Below are positions 25,358-32,892 of a DNA stretch of 64,000 nucleotides, in pieces (within the stretch, counting starts at the first letter, position 1; the number at the start of each line of letters is the position of its first letter). The notes beneath the pieces are model-generated. The model was given only the letters and a program-made list of their open reading frames with translations, searched no databases and was not told the origin of the DNA. Origin of the DNA: Mycobacteroides salmoniphilum (GTDB taxonomy: Bacteria > Actinomycetota > Actinomycetes > Mycobacteriales > Mycobacteriaceae). The position numbers and the translations under genes are program-made. The stretch covers positions 620,001 to 684,000 of the forward strand of contig NZ_CP024633.1 in assembly GCF_004924335.1 (NCBI RefSeq). Direction: 5' to 3'.

Positions 25358-25363
25358 AGCTTA
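25358..25363 (-). promoter_or_regulatory. -10 element of a leaderless promoter for the small membrane protein
   Basis: Minus-strand TAAGCT followed by eight bases and GTG 25349. Confidence 0.5.
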
Positions 25364-25430
25364 CCTGGGACAACGGTGTGACCCACAACTCGCCGGGTAA
25401 CGTCGGATCCAGCTACCGCGATGGAGGGGT

Positions 25431-25988
25431 GTGACGATCTTGCCAAGGCGATTGTTATCTGCGTTTTTCGTACCCTTTGTGGTGTCTGTTGGGCTTGTTG
25501 CGACGCCCACAGCGAATGCGCAACCGCCCAAGTTTCCGGATGTTGACTCCTATCCGGCGGTCGACCTCGGCGAGTATCGGGTGATCGGTGCGCACCCGAG
25601 CATGTCGGGTTGGGTGTTCAGCACGCCCGGTGGCCTCAGATGCCAGAGCAACATGATCGCGGATCTGGGCGTCTCGTGTACCGGACAGGTCGTGGGTGCC
25701 GGCGAGGGCATGAACTCGGTGACGGTGTCCCTGACGAGGCCTGGGCTCATCGCACAGTACGAGCAGACACCCGACGATCACCCGTATCCGCTGTTGCCCA
25801 CCGGATCCAAGATCGCGCCCGGCAATGGCGTGGTCTGTGCCGTTCTCGCCGAGGATGCGCTGGCCTGTCGCGCAAAGAAACCCGATTCCTGGGCCAAGGA
25901 CGCCCCGGATCCGCCGGACCGGCATTACGGCGAGCACGGGTTCGTCGTGCAGCCCAGTTCGTCGGGCACCGGCAGCTGGTCCTACTAG
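25431..25988 (+). CDS. secreted protein of unknown function
   Basis: A 185-residue protein with a Sec signal peptide ([20 protein letters not shown], cleavage after TANA near residue 30). The mature part has Cys at [18 protein letters not shown] and LACRAK, enough for two disulfides, and the segment [17 protein letters not shown] common in mycobacterial secreted proteins of unknown role. The GTG start follows ATGGAGGGG. It opens the second insertion relative to the M. tuberculosis order. Confidence 0.8.
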   Translation: MTILPRRLLSAFFVPFVVSVGLVATPTANAQPPKFPDVDSYPAVDLGEYRVIGAHPSMSGWVFSTPGGLRCQSNMIADLGVSCTGQVVGAGEGMNSVTVSLTRPGLIAQYEQTPDDHPYPLLPTGSKIAPGNGVVCAVLAEDALACRAKKPDSWAKDAPDPPDRHYGEHGFVVQPSSSGTGSWSY

Positions 25989-26086
25989 CGAGCTTCCGAT
26001 CTGTGGGGGTAAACCCCCATGAACTTTGGGTGTCCGTCTGGATGCCAGCGGTGGGCGCACACGGGACGATTGCCGAGTGGGGCGTC

Positions 26087-26488
26087 GTGGATAGGAAACC
26101 AACTGTGTGGCAATCGAAGTCAGTGTTCCGGGGAATCGGTGCGGGTCTTGTCGGCCTCGCGCTCGTGGTGGCGACACCGGGTCTTGCCTATGCGGCACCC
26201 GACAAGCCCACTCCGGTGCCTTCGCCCAACCATGACGGTGAGTGGCTCGATGGCGGCATGGCGCCCACCGAGGCGCAGCAGCCGCGCGACAGTGCCGGCG
26301 GCTGGGTTGACCACCCCGATGGCACCGGGCCGCAGTGCATGGATAGGGGCGTCATCTGTAGTACAGGAATCTGGTACCCGGACCAGGTTCAAAGTCAGCG
26401 CGGTCAACCCGAGTGGGTGCAGTTGCCCGACACCACCGGCCCCGAATGTGAGAATCCCGGCGTCGTCTGTGGGAACACGGCGTCATAG
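26087..26488 (+). CDS. small secreted Cys-containing protein
   Basis: About 133 residues. Signal peptide SVFRGIGAGLVGLALVVATP with cleavage after AYA. The mature part contains two similar Cys-pair units, DGTGPQCMDRGVIC and DTTGPECENPGVVC, an internal repeat of the form D-x-T-G-P-x-C-x-x-x-G-V-x-C. GTG 26105 is an equally plausible start. Function unknown; each unit could close a small disulfide loop. Confidence 0.7.
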   Translation: MDRKPTVWQSKSVFRGIGAGLVGLALVVATPGLAYAAPDKPTPVPSPNHDGEWLDGGMAPTEAQQPRDSAGGWVDHPDGTGPQCMDRGVICSTGIWYPDQVQSQRGQPEWVQLPDTTGPECENPGVVCGNTAS

Positions 26489-26516
26489 TCGCCGCGCACA
26501 TCGAGCCCGGCCCGGG

Positions 26517-27170
26517 TCAGGTACCCGCCAGGAAGGTGATCACCGCCAGCACCCGGCGGTGGTATTCATCGGTTTCGGTGAGATTCAACTTCGTCATCAC
26601 ATTGTGGACGTGCTTTTCGACCGTGCTCTCCGTAATCCATAGCCTGCGGGCGATGCCGGCATTCGATAAACCCTCGGCCATCACCCCCAGCACCTCGCGT
26701 TCGCGCTGGCTCAGGGCATCAATCGGATGGTCGTTGCGGCGTGTCACGACCAGCTCCCTGACCAGTGCCGGGTCCAGTACCGCGGCCCCTGCGGCAATCC
26801 GGTTCAGCGCGTCGACGAACTCCGCGACATCGCCGATACGGCTCTTGAGGAGATAGCCCCGCCCGCCTCCCGTGGACACGAGCTCGATCGCGTACTCCAC
26901 TTCCACGTGCGCGGAAAGGACCAGCACTCCCGTCGCGGGGAATTCCTTGTGGATTGTCCGGGCGGCCTCGAGTCCTTCTGTGGTGTGCGTCGGCGGCATC
27001 CGGATGTCCGTGACGACGAGGTCGGGCCGGTGGGCCCTGACCAAAACCATCAGGTCGGCAGCGTCGCCCGCCTGGCCCACAACCTCGAAATTCGAACGAT
27101 CGAGAAGGCTGGCGATCCCTTCACGAAGGAGTACATCGTCGTCGGCGATTACCACGCGCAGGGCGGTCAC
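26517..27170 (-). CDS. NarL/LuxR-family response regulator
   Basis: 217 residues. The receiver domain has the acidic pocket DDD at 10-12, phospho-acceptor Asp55 (VVTDIRMPP) and Lys in LLKSRIGD. The C-terminal LuxR-type helix-turn-helix includes LSQREREVLGVMAEGLSNAG and TESTVEKHVHNVMTKL. The GTG start is six bases from a TACTCT -10. The partner kinase is transcribed divergently from 27256, and the 85-base gap probably holds the autoregulated promoters. Confidence 0.92.
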   Translation of the reverse strand: MTALRVVIADDDVLLREGIASLLDRSNFEVVGQAGDAADLMVLVRAHRPDLVVTDIRMPPTHTTEGLEAARTIHKEFPATGVLVLSAHVEVEYAIELVSTGGGRGYLLKSRIGDVAEFVDALNRIAAGAAVLDPALVRELVVTRRNDHPIDALSQREREVLGVMAEGLSNAGIARRLWITESTVEKHVHNVMTKLNLTETDEYHRRVLAVITFLAGT

Positions 27171-27176
27171 AGCGCC

Positions 27177-27182
27177 AGAGTA
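27177..27182 (-). promoter_or_regulatory. -10 element of a leaderless promoter for the response regulator
   Basis: Minus-strand TACTCT, six bases before GTG 27170. Confidence 0.5.
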
Positions 27183-27255
27183 GCTGCGCAGCCTGCGTCG
27201 CTATATTCGAAGAGGCGGGACGTACTGGGTCCCGGAGGTAAGGAAGTTTCCAGAC

Positions 27256-28758
27256 GTGACCCCCACTATCTCAACGCTGCCGCTGGGGCCGTCGACGATG
27301 GCCGGCGAGTCGGTCAACAACGGCCGCGGCGCGTCATCACCCAGATTGTGGGGATGGCTGACGCTGCCCTTCCGGCCGGGCGCATCACCCTCGGCCACAC
27401 TCGGAATCCTGGTGGCGGCGGGCTTTCTCGTTTCCGAAACCGTCGCGGCGCTGTTACTGCGGCAGATCGCGCCGACCGAGCGCATGGGGACCATTTATCT
27501 TCTCGGCATCTTGGTCGTGTCGGCGATCTGGGGCCTGCGGCTCGCGGTGCTCACCTCCATCGCCAGCGCCATCACGTTCGACTATGTACGCGATTGGCCG
27601 AACGGTCACGTGCTGTCGGTCGAGCTGCAGAACGGCGTGGTCCACGTGATTTTCCTGGTTGCCGCGCTGGTTGCCAACGGGCTGGCAAGCCTGGCTCGCG
27701 CCCGCACCAACGAGGTCGAGGCGCGCCGTCGGGAGGCGGCCGCTATCGCCGAGCAGCAGGCGGGGTTGCGCCGGATAGCGACTCTGGTCGCGCGCGCGGT
27801 ACCTCCGTCGGACGTGTTCGCGGCGCTGGTCGACGAGATGGTCCATTGCCTGCACGCCGACACCGCGATTCTGATGCGGTATGAGGCCGGCAACACCGTC
27901 ACCATTGTCGCGGCATCCGGTGACGTAGGCCTGGGTCACACCCCGGGAACCCAGTTCGTGTTGGACGACGGCGTGCCGCCGGGCGAGGCGCTGGACTTCC
28001 ATGCCAGCGTGTCCACCCCGATCCGCGTCGGTGAGAGCACCTGGGGAGCGGCAGTGCTGCGGGGGGAAGGCCTTGCGGTTGCACCCGTGAACGACTTTGC
28101 CGACCTGGCTGCCACCGCGATCGCGAATGCCCACACGCGAGAAGAACTCACAGCCTCCCGCGCGCGGATCGTGACAGCGGCCGACGAGGCACGGCGCCGT
28201 CTAGAGCGCGATCTGCACGACGGCGTACAGCAGCGCCTGGCGTCGCTGCGCCTGCGGCTCGGCATGGTGACCGCGGAGTTGCCCTCGGGTTTCCCTGATC
28301 TGGCCAACCAACTCGCCGAGCTCAATGCCGGGTTGATCGGCGTCACCGAGGATCTTCGGGAATTCTCGCGCGGTGTTCACCCGGCAATCCTGTCCAGTGG
28401 CTTGCGGCCCGCGTTGTGCACGCTGGCGCGGCGCTCGGCCGTTCCGGTCACCATCGAGGTGAACGTTGATGGCGCGATCGCCGAGTCGGTCGAGATGGCC
28501 GCGTACTACGTGCTGGCGGAGGCACTTGCCAACGCCGCCAAGCACTCCGCTGCCAGTCAGGTGCAGGTTTCGGTGCGATGTAGCGGGCCAGATCTTTGTA
28601 TGGCTATCCGCGATGACGGCGTAGGTGGGGCCAATCCGCGTAAGGGTTCGGGACTCGTGGGGCTGACCGACAGAGTCGAGGCGCTGGGCGGCACGTTGAG
28701 GGTGTCCAGCCCCGTCGGGCGCGGTACGTCTCTGGACGTGTCCATTCCGATTCTCTGA
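27256..28758 (+). CDS. sensor histidine kinase (NarX/DesK-like, with GAF domain)
   Basis: 500 residues. An N-terminal membrane region with about four helices (residues 45-145, KdpD/DUF4118-like) is followed by a coil, a GAF domain (about 175-300), a HisKA_3 dimerisation domain with phospho-acceptor His321 (ERDLHDGVQQRLASLRLRLG) and a HATPase domain with N box LAEALANAAKHS and G box IRDDGVGGANPRKGSGLVGL. GAF ligand unknown. GGAGG lies upstream of the GTG. It is divergent from its response regulator. Confidence 0.92.
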   Translation: MTPTISTLPLGPSTMAGESVNNGRGASSPRLWGWLTLPFRPGASPSATLGILVAAGFLVSETVAALLLRQIAPTERMGTIYLLGILVVSAIWGLRLAVLTSIASAITFDYVRDWPNGHVLSVELQNGVVHVIFLVAALVANGLASLARARTNEVEARRREAAAIAEQQAGLRRIATLVARAVPPSDVFAALVDEMVHCLHADTAILMRYEAGNTVTIVAASGDVGLGHTPGTQFVLDDGVPPGEALDFHASVSTPIRVGESTWGAAVLRGEGLAVAPVNDFADLAATAIANAHTREELTASRARIVTAADEARRRLERDLHDGVQQRLASLRLRLGMVTAELPSGFPDLANQLAELNAGLIGVTEDLREFSRGVHPAILSSGLRPALCTLARRSAVPVTIEVNVDGAIAESVEMAAYYVLAEALANAAKHSAASQVQVSVRCSGPDLCMAIRDDGVGGANPRKGSGLVGLTDRVEALGGTLRVSSPVGRGTSLDVSIPIL

Positions 28759-29136
28759 CCGGGTCGCTGCCACGGCCCCGCACAGGTGATTCCCGGGTAT
28801 TTCTGCCTGCGGTGCTGTCCTCATGGGGGCAAACCACACCTGCTTAATGGTGGGAAACCCTACCAAATTCCGCGTTTAGTCCCCGTTCACCGAGATTCGA
28901 GGCGGCGTTAACGGATCTCTAGCTAGATGAGCTCCGTTCGGTTGCGAAGAGCTTTATCGGGAATAAGTGACGGCTGGAGAAATTGTTGCGGTAAAGCGCA
29001 ATTCGCAGAAATTGTGGCGTTGTTGCCTGGTCAAGAGTGATGTTGTCGATATCAGTCGATAAATGCCCATACAAGGCAAGCGGCGCCATTCCGTAAGACA
29101 GAACGGCGATATTCAAAGACCATTCGAAAGGCTCAC
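28759..29136. other. gene-free, relatively AT-rich upstream region of the MspA-like operon
   Basis: 378 bases without a convincing gene. From about 28,840 the composition becomes clearly more AT-rich than the surroundings (GTTAACGG, GGAATAAGTG, GATATCAGTCGATAAATG). A minus-strand frame at 28919-29116 lacks codon bias and a ribosome-binding site. The region is long enough for a complex promoter of the downstream porin-like operon; no palindromic operator stands out. Confidence 0.5.
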
Positions 29137-29793
29137 ATGGCGGGAATGCTTGATCGATTTACGCGCGCTGCATGCGTTGTGGCGGTGCTCTGCGGTATGG
29201 CAGTGACAGAAGCGCCCGCGGCATTCGCGGAACCGGTGACCATGTTGCCGGAGGACCTGGATCAGGTGACACCGGACGGCTGGCACATCCATCTGAACAG
29301 CTACAACGAGGTAGTCAACTCGATTCCCAACCTCGCCAATGCGACGAACTCTCGCGAGGCCTTTGTATCCCTGTATGCCTCGGCGAGGGTCGAGGGTGGG
29401 CAAGGGGCGATCGTGGACAGCCTGTTCATCATGGGCTATCAGCTCGGCTGCCAATCTGACGTGTCCAGCGGCCTTCAGTTCGGCGGCGCGGCGTCCGGCG
29501 GTGTGAGCGGAACCGGAAGCCTCGGGTCGAGCAGCTCCGTCGGCGGATCAGTAGGTGGCGGTCTTACCGGGTACGCGCAGACGGTTCTCGAACCCGGCGT
29601 GATTGTTGATCTCCCGATGTCGAACATGGCGCTCGACAAGTCGGGACACGCAACGCTCGACGTCACGAATCTGCATGTCAAGGCCGATGCCTGCGGCGGC
29701 GATGTCACCGTCCGGTCGTACGCGTACTTGCGGATCTCGACCACGGGGGCACATTCCTCCTACGCCATCTATGGCGAACCCACCAAGATCTGA
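29137..29793 (+). CDS. MspA-family outer-membrane porin-like protein
   Basis: 218 residues with a signal peptide (cleavage after AFA near 31). MspA-family marks are GYQLGCQSDV (compare GYQIG in MspA), the C-terminal VKADACGGDVTVRSYAYLRI and the terminal YGEPTKI, matching the YGEPWNMN end of MspA. A Gly/Ser-rich stretch lies at about 115-145. Unlike M. smegmatis MspA it has two mature Cys (105 and 186) that could form a disulfide. If it is a porin it would form octameric channels in the mycomembrane; divergence makes transport unproven. It is followed by two secreted-protein genes. Confidence 0.85.
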   Translation: MAGMLDRFTRAACVVAVLCGMAVTEAPAAFAEPVTMLPEDLDQVTPDGWHIHLNSYNEVVNSIPNLANATNSREAFVSLYASARVEGGQGAIVDSLFIMGYQLGCQSDVSSGLQFGGAASGGVSGTGSLGSSSSVGGSVGGGLTGYAQTVLEPGVIVDLPMSNMALDKSGHATLDVTNLHVKADACGGDVTVRSYAYLRISTTGAHSSYAIYGEPTKI

Positions 29794-29807
29794 ACAAGGA
29801 GAACGCC

Positions 29808-30374
29808 ATGGCATCACGCATGATCGCGAGGGGAGCGCTCGCGATTCTCTGTGGCGCAGGGATTTTCCTGGCGCCGAACGCATCCGCAGATCCCGTCCCT
29901 CCCGGCCCACCTCCTGGCTATGACGGTCTTCCGTACCACAACATGCCGGGCCGGATCGGGCATCAACCCGGTGCGTACACCTGGATCCTGGGCTTCTGGA
30001 TGCGGCCCCGGCGCGTCCTCGACACGGCCGGCGTGGCCGCGATGACCAATACCGACTCCCAATCGGCCGAGTTCGGGCTCCCCGGCTCGCAACTCGGTGT
30101 CGAACCGCAGCGCCGTTCGATGGTGGGGAACGCCTTCGGAGTGCGGCCGGAGTCGCAGATGGAGGCGACGGGTGCACCCGAGCCTGCCGGTGGCGTCACG
30201 CCCGGATACACGATGCCGGTGGGCAGTCCGGGTGGTGGCCTCGAAGACCCCTACGCCGGAACCGCGAGACAGCTGCCCCTCGGCGGTGAATCCCTGCAGC
30301 CGGCCGCCAACGGGACCGTCGGGCCAAGCTCTGTGAACAGCGGCCCCGACACGGGTCCCACCTTGTCGAAGTGA
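29808..30374 (+). CDS. secreted protein of unknown family, porin-operon paralogue 1
   Basis: 188 residues. Signal peptide with cleavage after ASA (about 27). The mature protein starts Pro-rich and carries PGAY (54-57), RVLD (69-72), AMTN (78-81), a GLP segment and LGV, then a low-complexity tail. The same ordered motifs occur in the next gene, so the two are paralogues. AAGGAG lies seven bases before the ATG, and the gap to the porin gene is only 14 bases, so they are one operon. No known domain is recognised. Confidence 0.82.
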   Translation: MASRMIARGALAILCGAGIFLAPNASADPVPPGPPPGYDGLPYHNMPGRIGHQPGAYTWILGFWMRPRRVLDTAGVAAMTNTDSQSAEFGLPGSQLGVEPQRRSMVGNAFGVRPESQMEATGAPEPAGGVTPGYTMPVGSPGGGLEDPYAGTARQLPLGGESLQPAANGTVGPSSVNSGPDTGPTLSK

Positions 30375-30406
30375 CTCACCGCACCCATAGGCAGAGGATC
30401 CACACC

Positions 30407-30976
30407 ATGAGAGCACACCTCACCCGAGCAGCGGCGATTGTCGCGCTGCTACCTGCGACACTGCTGGGAGCGCCGAGCGCGGCGGCGGACCCTTCGGTAC
30501 CGGGCGACCCGACAGGGCAGATCTACTCTCCGCCGGGCTACATCGGCTACTTCCCCGGCGCGTACGGGTTCCAAACCGTCTTCTCCCTGACCCCGCCGCC
30601 CCGGGTCCTGGACGCCGGTGGCGTCGGGGCCATGACGAACGCGGACCCGGAGTCGTCCCATATCGGCCTGCCCGACGATCGTCTCGGAGTTCAGTTGAAG
30701 TATGTCGTCGTGAAGCCACAAGAGGCCGGCCCGCGTGGACAGGTCTTCGGCGTGCGCACCGGTTCGCCCATGCAGGAGACCGCGGCGCCCGACGCCGCCG
30801 GCGGCGTGATGCCGGGTGCGACGTCCGCCATCGGCCGGCAAAACCCCGCCACCGGGCAATCGATCGGACTGGAGGATCCGTCACCGGTCGGGGGTGGACC
30901 CGAGCAGCCCATGCCGGGGCTGGAGGCCAGGCAGCCGGTGCGCAGTCCCGTCGCCGCACCGGATACGGCGAACTGA
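30407..30976 (+). CDS. secreted protein of unknown family, porin-operon paralogue 2
   Basis: 189 residues. Signal peptide with cleavage after AAA (about 27). It shares PGAY (50-53), RVLD (66-69), AMTN (75-78), a GLP segment and LGV with the preceding gene, then a Pro/Gly-rich tail. ATG 30407, with AGAGGA upstream and the signal peptide following, is preferred over GTG 30371, which overlaps the previous stop and would put a basic 12-residue stretch before the signal. It ends the operon before a strong terminator. Confidence 0.82.
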   Translation: MRAHLTRAAAIVALLPATLLGAPSAAADPSVPGDPTGQIYSPPGYIGYFPGAYGFQTVFSLTPPPRVLDAGGVGAMTNADPESSHIGLPDDRLGVQLKYVVVKPQEAGPRGQVFGVRTGSPMQETAAPDAAGGVMPGATSAIGRQNPATGQSIGLEDPSPVGGGPEQPMPGLEARQPVRSPVAAPDTAN

Positions 30977-31008
30977 ACTCCTGCGGGCACGGCGCCTAGT
31001 GACATGAA

Positions 31009-31056
31009 AAGGCACTCAGGTACGTGATTCGGGCTGAATACGTACCTGAGTGCCTT
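31009..31056. terminator. bidirectional terminator hairpin
   Basis: A perfect 17-base stem (AAGGCACTCAGGTACGT at 31009-31025 and its complement at 31040-31056) with a 14-base loop. AA and TT ends flank the stem on either strand. It separates the convergent porin-like operon and the sulfurtransferase operon. Confidence 0.8.
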
Positions 31057-31074
31057 CGGCAGCGAAAGAAGAGG

Positions 31075-31380
31075 CTAGGCCTCGATCTTGATGTCGACCT
31101 CGTGGATGCCGGCGCCGGTGGGGCTCACCGTGGCCGTGCCGTTCCCGGCCGAGGACAACGCGCGCAGCGTCCAGTCGCCCGGTGCGGCGAAGAACCGGAA
31201 GTCGCCGGTCGCAGACGCCACCACCTCGGCGGTGAATTCATCGGAGGAATCCAGCAGGCGCACAAAGGCACCGCCCACCGTCTGACCGTTGCCGTCGACC
31301 ACGCGGCCGGTGATCACGGTTTCCTTTTCCACGTCAACGCCCGCCGGAATGGCCAGGCCCTGCTTCGGTGCACTGCACAT
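31075..31380 (-). CDS. DUF1416 protein (SseC family)
   Basis: A 101-residue protein starting MCSAPKQGL, with a carboxypeptidase-regulatory-like beta-sandwich pattern (ETVITGRVVDGNGQTVGGAF, FVRLLDSSDEFTAEVV). It is the actinobacterial partner gene of CysA-type sulfurtransferases (SseC2/Rv0814c in M. tuberculosis). Its molecular role is unknown; thiosulfate or sulfur-transfer accessory function is inferred from constant linkage. The ATG lies two bases after the cysA2 stop, so it is co-transcribed. Confidence 0.9.
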   Translation of the reverse strand: MCSAPKQGLAIPAGVDVEKETVITGRVVDGNGQTVGGAFVRLLDSSDEFTAEVVASATGDFRFFAAPGDWTLRALSSAGNGTATVSPTGAGIHEVDIKIEA

Positions 31381-31382
31381 AA

Positions 31383-32216
31383 CTAGCTTCCCAACTCGAT
31401 CGGGGCTCCCACCAGAGAGCCGTATTCGGTCCAACTGCCGTCGTAGTTCGTCACGTTCTGATGTCCCAGGAGCTCCTGCAACACGAACCAGGTGTGCGAG
31501 GAACGCTCACCGATACGGCAGTACGCGATGGTTTCCTTTTCACCGTCCAGCCCCGCGTCGGCGTAGAGCTTGGCCAGCTCTTCATCCGACTTGAAGGTGC
31601 CGTCTTCATTGGCCGCCTTGCTCCACGGGACGTTGATGGCGCCGGGGACGTGTCCGGGGCGCTGGCTCTGCTCCTGCGGCAGGTGTGCGGGAGCCAGGAT
31701 CTTCCCCGAGAACTCGTCGGGCGAACGCACGTCGACCAGGTTCTTGGCGCCGATGGCGGCGATCACCTCGTCGCGGAAGGCGCGGATCGAGTTGTCCGGT
31801 GCGGCGGCCTGGTAGGACGTTGCGGGCCGCGAGACGGTGTCAGTGGACAGCGCGCGGCCGTCCAGCTCCCACTTCTTGCGGCCGCCGTCGAGCAGCTTCA
31901 CGTCCTGGTGCCCGTACAACTTGAAGTACCAGTAGGCGTATGCGGCGAACCAGTTGTTGTTACCGCCGTAGAGGACCACGGTGTCGTCGTTGCCGATGCC
32001 CTTGTCGGACAGCAGCTTCGAGAACTGCTGCTGATCGACGAAGTCTCGCTTGACCGCATCCTGCAGATCGGTCTTCCAGTCCAGCCTGACGGCGCCCTCG
32101 ATGTGGCCGACGTCGTACGCGCTGGTGTCCTCGTCCACCTCCACGAACACCGTGTTGGGGGTGGAAAGGTTGTCTTGCGCCCATTGGGCGGAGACCAGTA
32201 CGTCAGAGCGTGCCAT
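31383..32216 (-). CDS. cysA2: thiosulfate sulfurtransferase (rhodanese)
   Basis: A 277-residue tandem rhodanese, the same length as M. tuberculosis CysA2/CysA3. The N-terminal inactive domain (1-125) precedes a catalytic domain with LVDVRSPDEFSGK and the active-site loop AYCRIGERSS, Cys233. It transfers sulfane sulfur from thiosulfate or a similar donor to a thiol acceptor in the cytoplasm. It sits between DUF4395 and DUF1416 genes in an operon headed by a poly-Cys leader, so it is probably induced when cysteine is short. Confidence 0.95.
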   Translation of the reverse strand: MARSDVLVSAQWAQDNLSTPNTVFVEVDEDTSAYDVGHIEGAVRLDWKTDLQDAVKRDFVDQQQFSKLLSDKGIGNDDTVVLYGGNNNWFAAYAYWYFKLYGHQDVKLLDGGRKKWELDGRALSTDTVSRPATSYQAAAPDNSIRAFRDEVIAAIGAKNLVDVRSPDEFSGKILAPAHLPQEQSQRPGHVPGAINVPWSKAANEDGTFKSDEELAKLYADAGLDGEKETIAYCRIGERSSHTWFVLQELLGHQNVTNYDGSWTEYGSLVGAPIELGS

Positions 32217-32246
32217 GCAGGGGATCCTTCCGGTGGTTTTGTCGGG

Positions 32247-32720
32247 TTACTGAGCCGACGGTTGTGTGCGGCGAAAACGGGTGACGAGCGGGTACAACTG
32301 GCAGCCCAGGCAGATGCCGAAGGCGGCGTTCAGGAAGGCGGCGCCCAGTGCGAACGCCGTCGCGATCAGGCCGAGCAAGGTGACGCCGGTGGCGAACCCG
32401 ATGGTTCCGACCGCGGCGAAGGTGAAACCCAGCAACTGGGCGAACTGTAGAGGCGGGATGGGCTCACGCTCGGTGACCGGGCTCAGCCTGGGCTGAATCA
32501 GGGTCCGGAAGATCGTTCCGTAGGGGGAGCGATGCGGTCCCAGCAGCGCGCCGATCGCGAACACCACCGCTTGAAGTCCCAGGATCACCGCGGCTGCAAC
32601 CGGCGACACGGCAGACACCGCCAGGGTGATGATGAGAACTGTGGTGGTGACCCACGCGACGAAGCGCGGACCGCGAACGTCAACCTGACTGATTGCGGGC
32701 GGTGTGTTGGCAGTGGTCAT
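32247..32720 (-). CDS. DUF4395 integral membrane protein
   Basis: 157 residues with four hydrophobic helices and the family's C-terminal GICLGCQLYPLV, whose two Cys (C-L-G-C) are conserved and could carry persulfide or sense redox. DUF4395 proteins are commonly encoded beside sulfurtransferases and thioredoxins; transport or transfer of sulfur across the membrane is an inference. AGGAG precedes the ATG by about 13 bases, inside a region able to pair as GGTGT/ACACC. It is the first structural gene after the poly-Cys leader. Confidence 0.88.
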   Translation of the reverse strand: MTTANTPPAISQVDVRGPRFVAWVTTTVLIITLAVSAVSPVAAAVILGLQAVVFAIGALLGPHRSPYGTIFRTLIQPRLSPVTEREPIPPLQFAQLLGFTFAAVGTIGFATGVTLLGLIATAFALGAAFLNAAFGICLGCQLYPLVTRFRRTQPSAQ

Positions 32721-32789
32721 GGGGTGTTGTGCTCCTAAGGGTGGCGGATATGGCTACACCAGGTACGGCACACTCAAAGGTGGCCGCTA

Positions 32790-32879
32790 TTAGCAGCAAC
32801 AACAACAGCAGCAGCCCGCGACGCGGCACAGATCGACGGCGCGTCGTTTAGTGAGCATCGGCTCAAGGCGGGCTTGCAC
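32790..32879 (-). CDS. leaderless poly-cysteine leader peptide (cysteine-responsive attenuator type)
   Basis: A 29-codon frame starts at GTG 32879, seven bases after a TAAACT -10, and ends in seven consecutive Cys codons before TAA; another Cys lies at residue 18. ATG 32858 would give a 22-residue version. Mycobacterial leaderless poly-Cys short ORFs upstream of sulfur genes are known to act as cysteine-responsive attenuators: slow translation of the Cys run alters expression of the downstream operon. Here the operon is DUF4395-cysA2-DUF1416, 69 bases away. The hairpins and a direct test are not established for this copy. Confidence 0.85.
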   Translation of the reverse strand: MQARLEPMLTKRRAVDLCRVAGCCCCCCC

Positions 32880-32886
32880 GGCGACG

Positions 32887-32892
32887 AGTTTA
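32887..32892 (-). promoter_or_regulatory. -10 element of the poly-Cys leader promoter
   Basis: Minus-strand TAAACT, seven bases before GTG 32879. Its first three bases are the TAA stop codon of the upstream thioredoxin gene, so a second transcript can begin exactly where that gene ends. Confidence 0.6.

Noticed and set aside
26727-27884. 385-codon plus-strand frame
   Set aside because: It overlaps the response regulator antisense and the kinase out of frame, both of which have clear domains.
28919-29116. 65-codon minus-strand frame in the AT-rich intergenic region
   Set aside because: No ribosome-binding site, no leaderless -10, no codon bias and no domain; it begins within sequence directly upstream of the porin-like gene.
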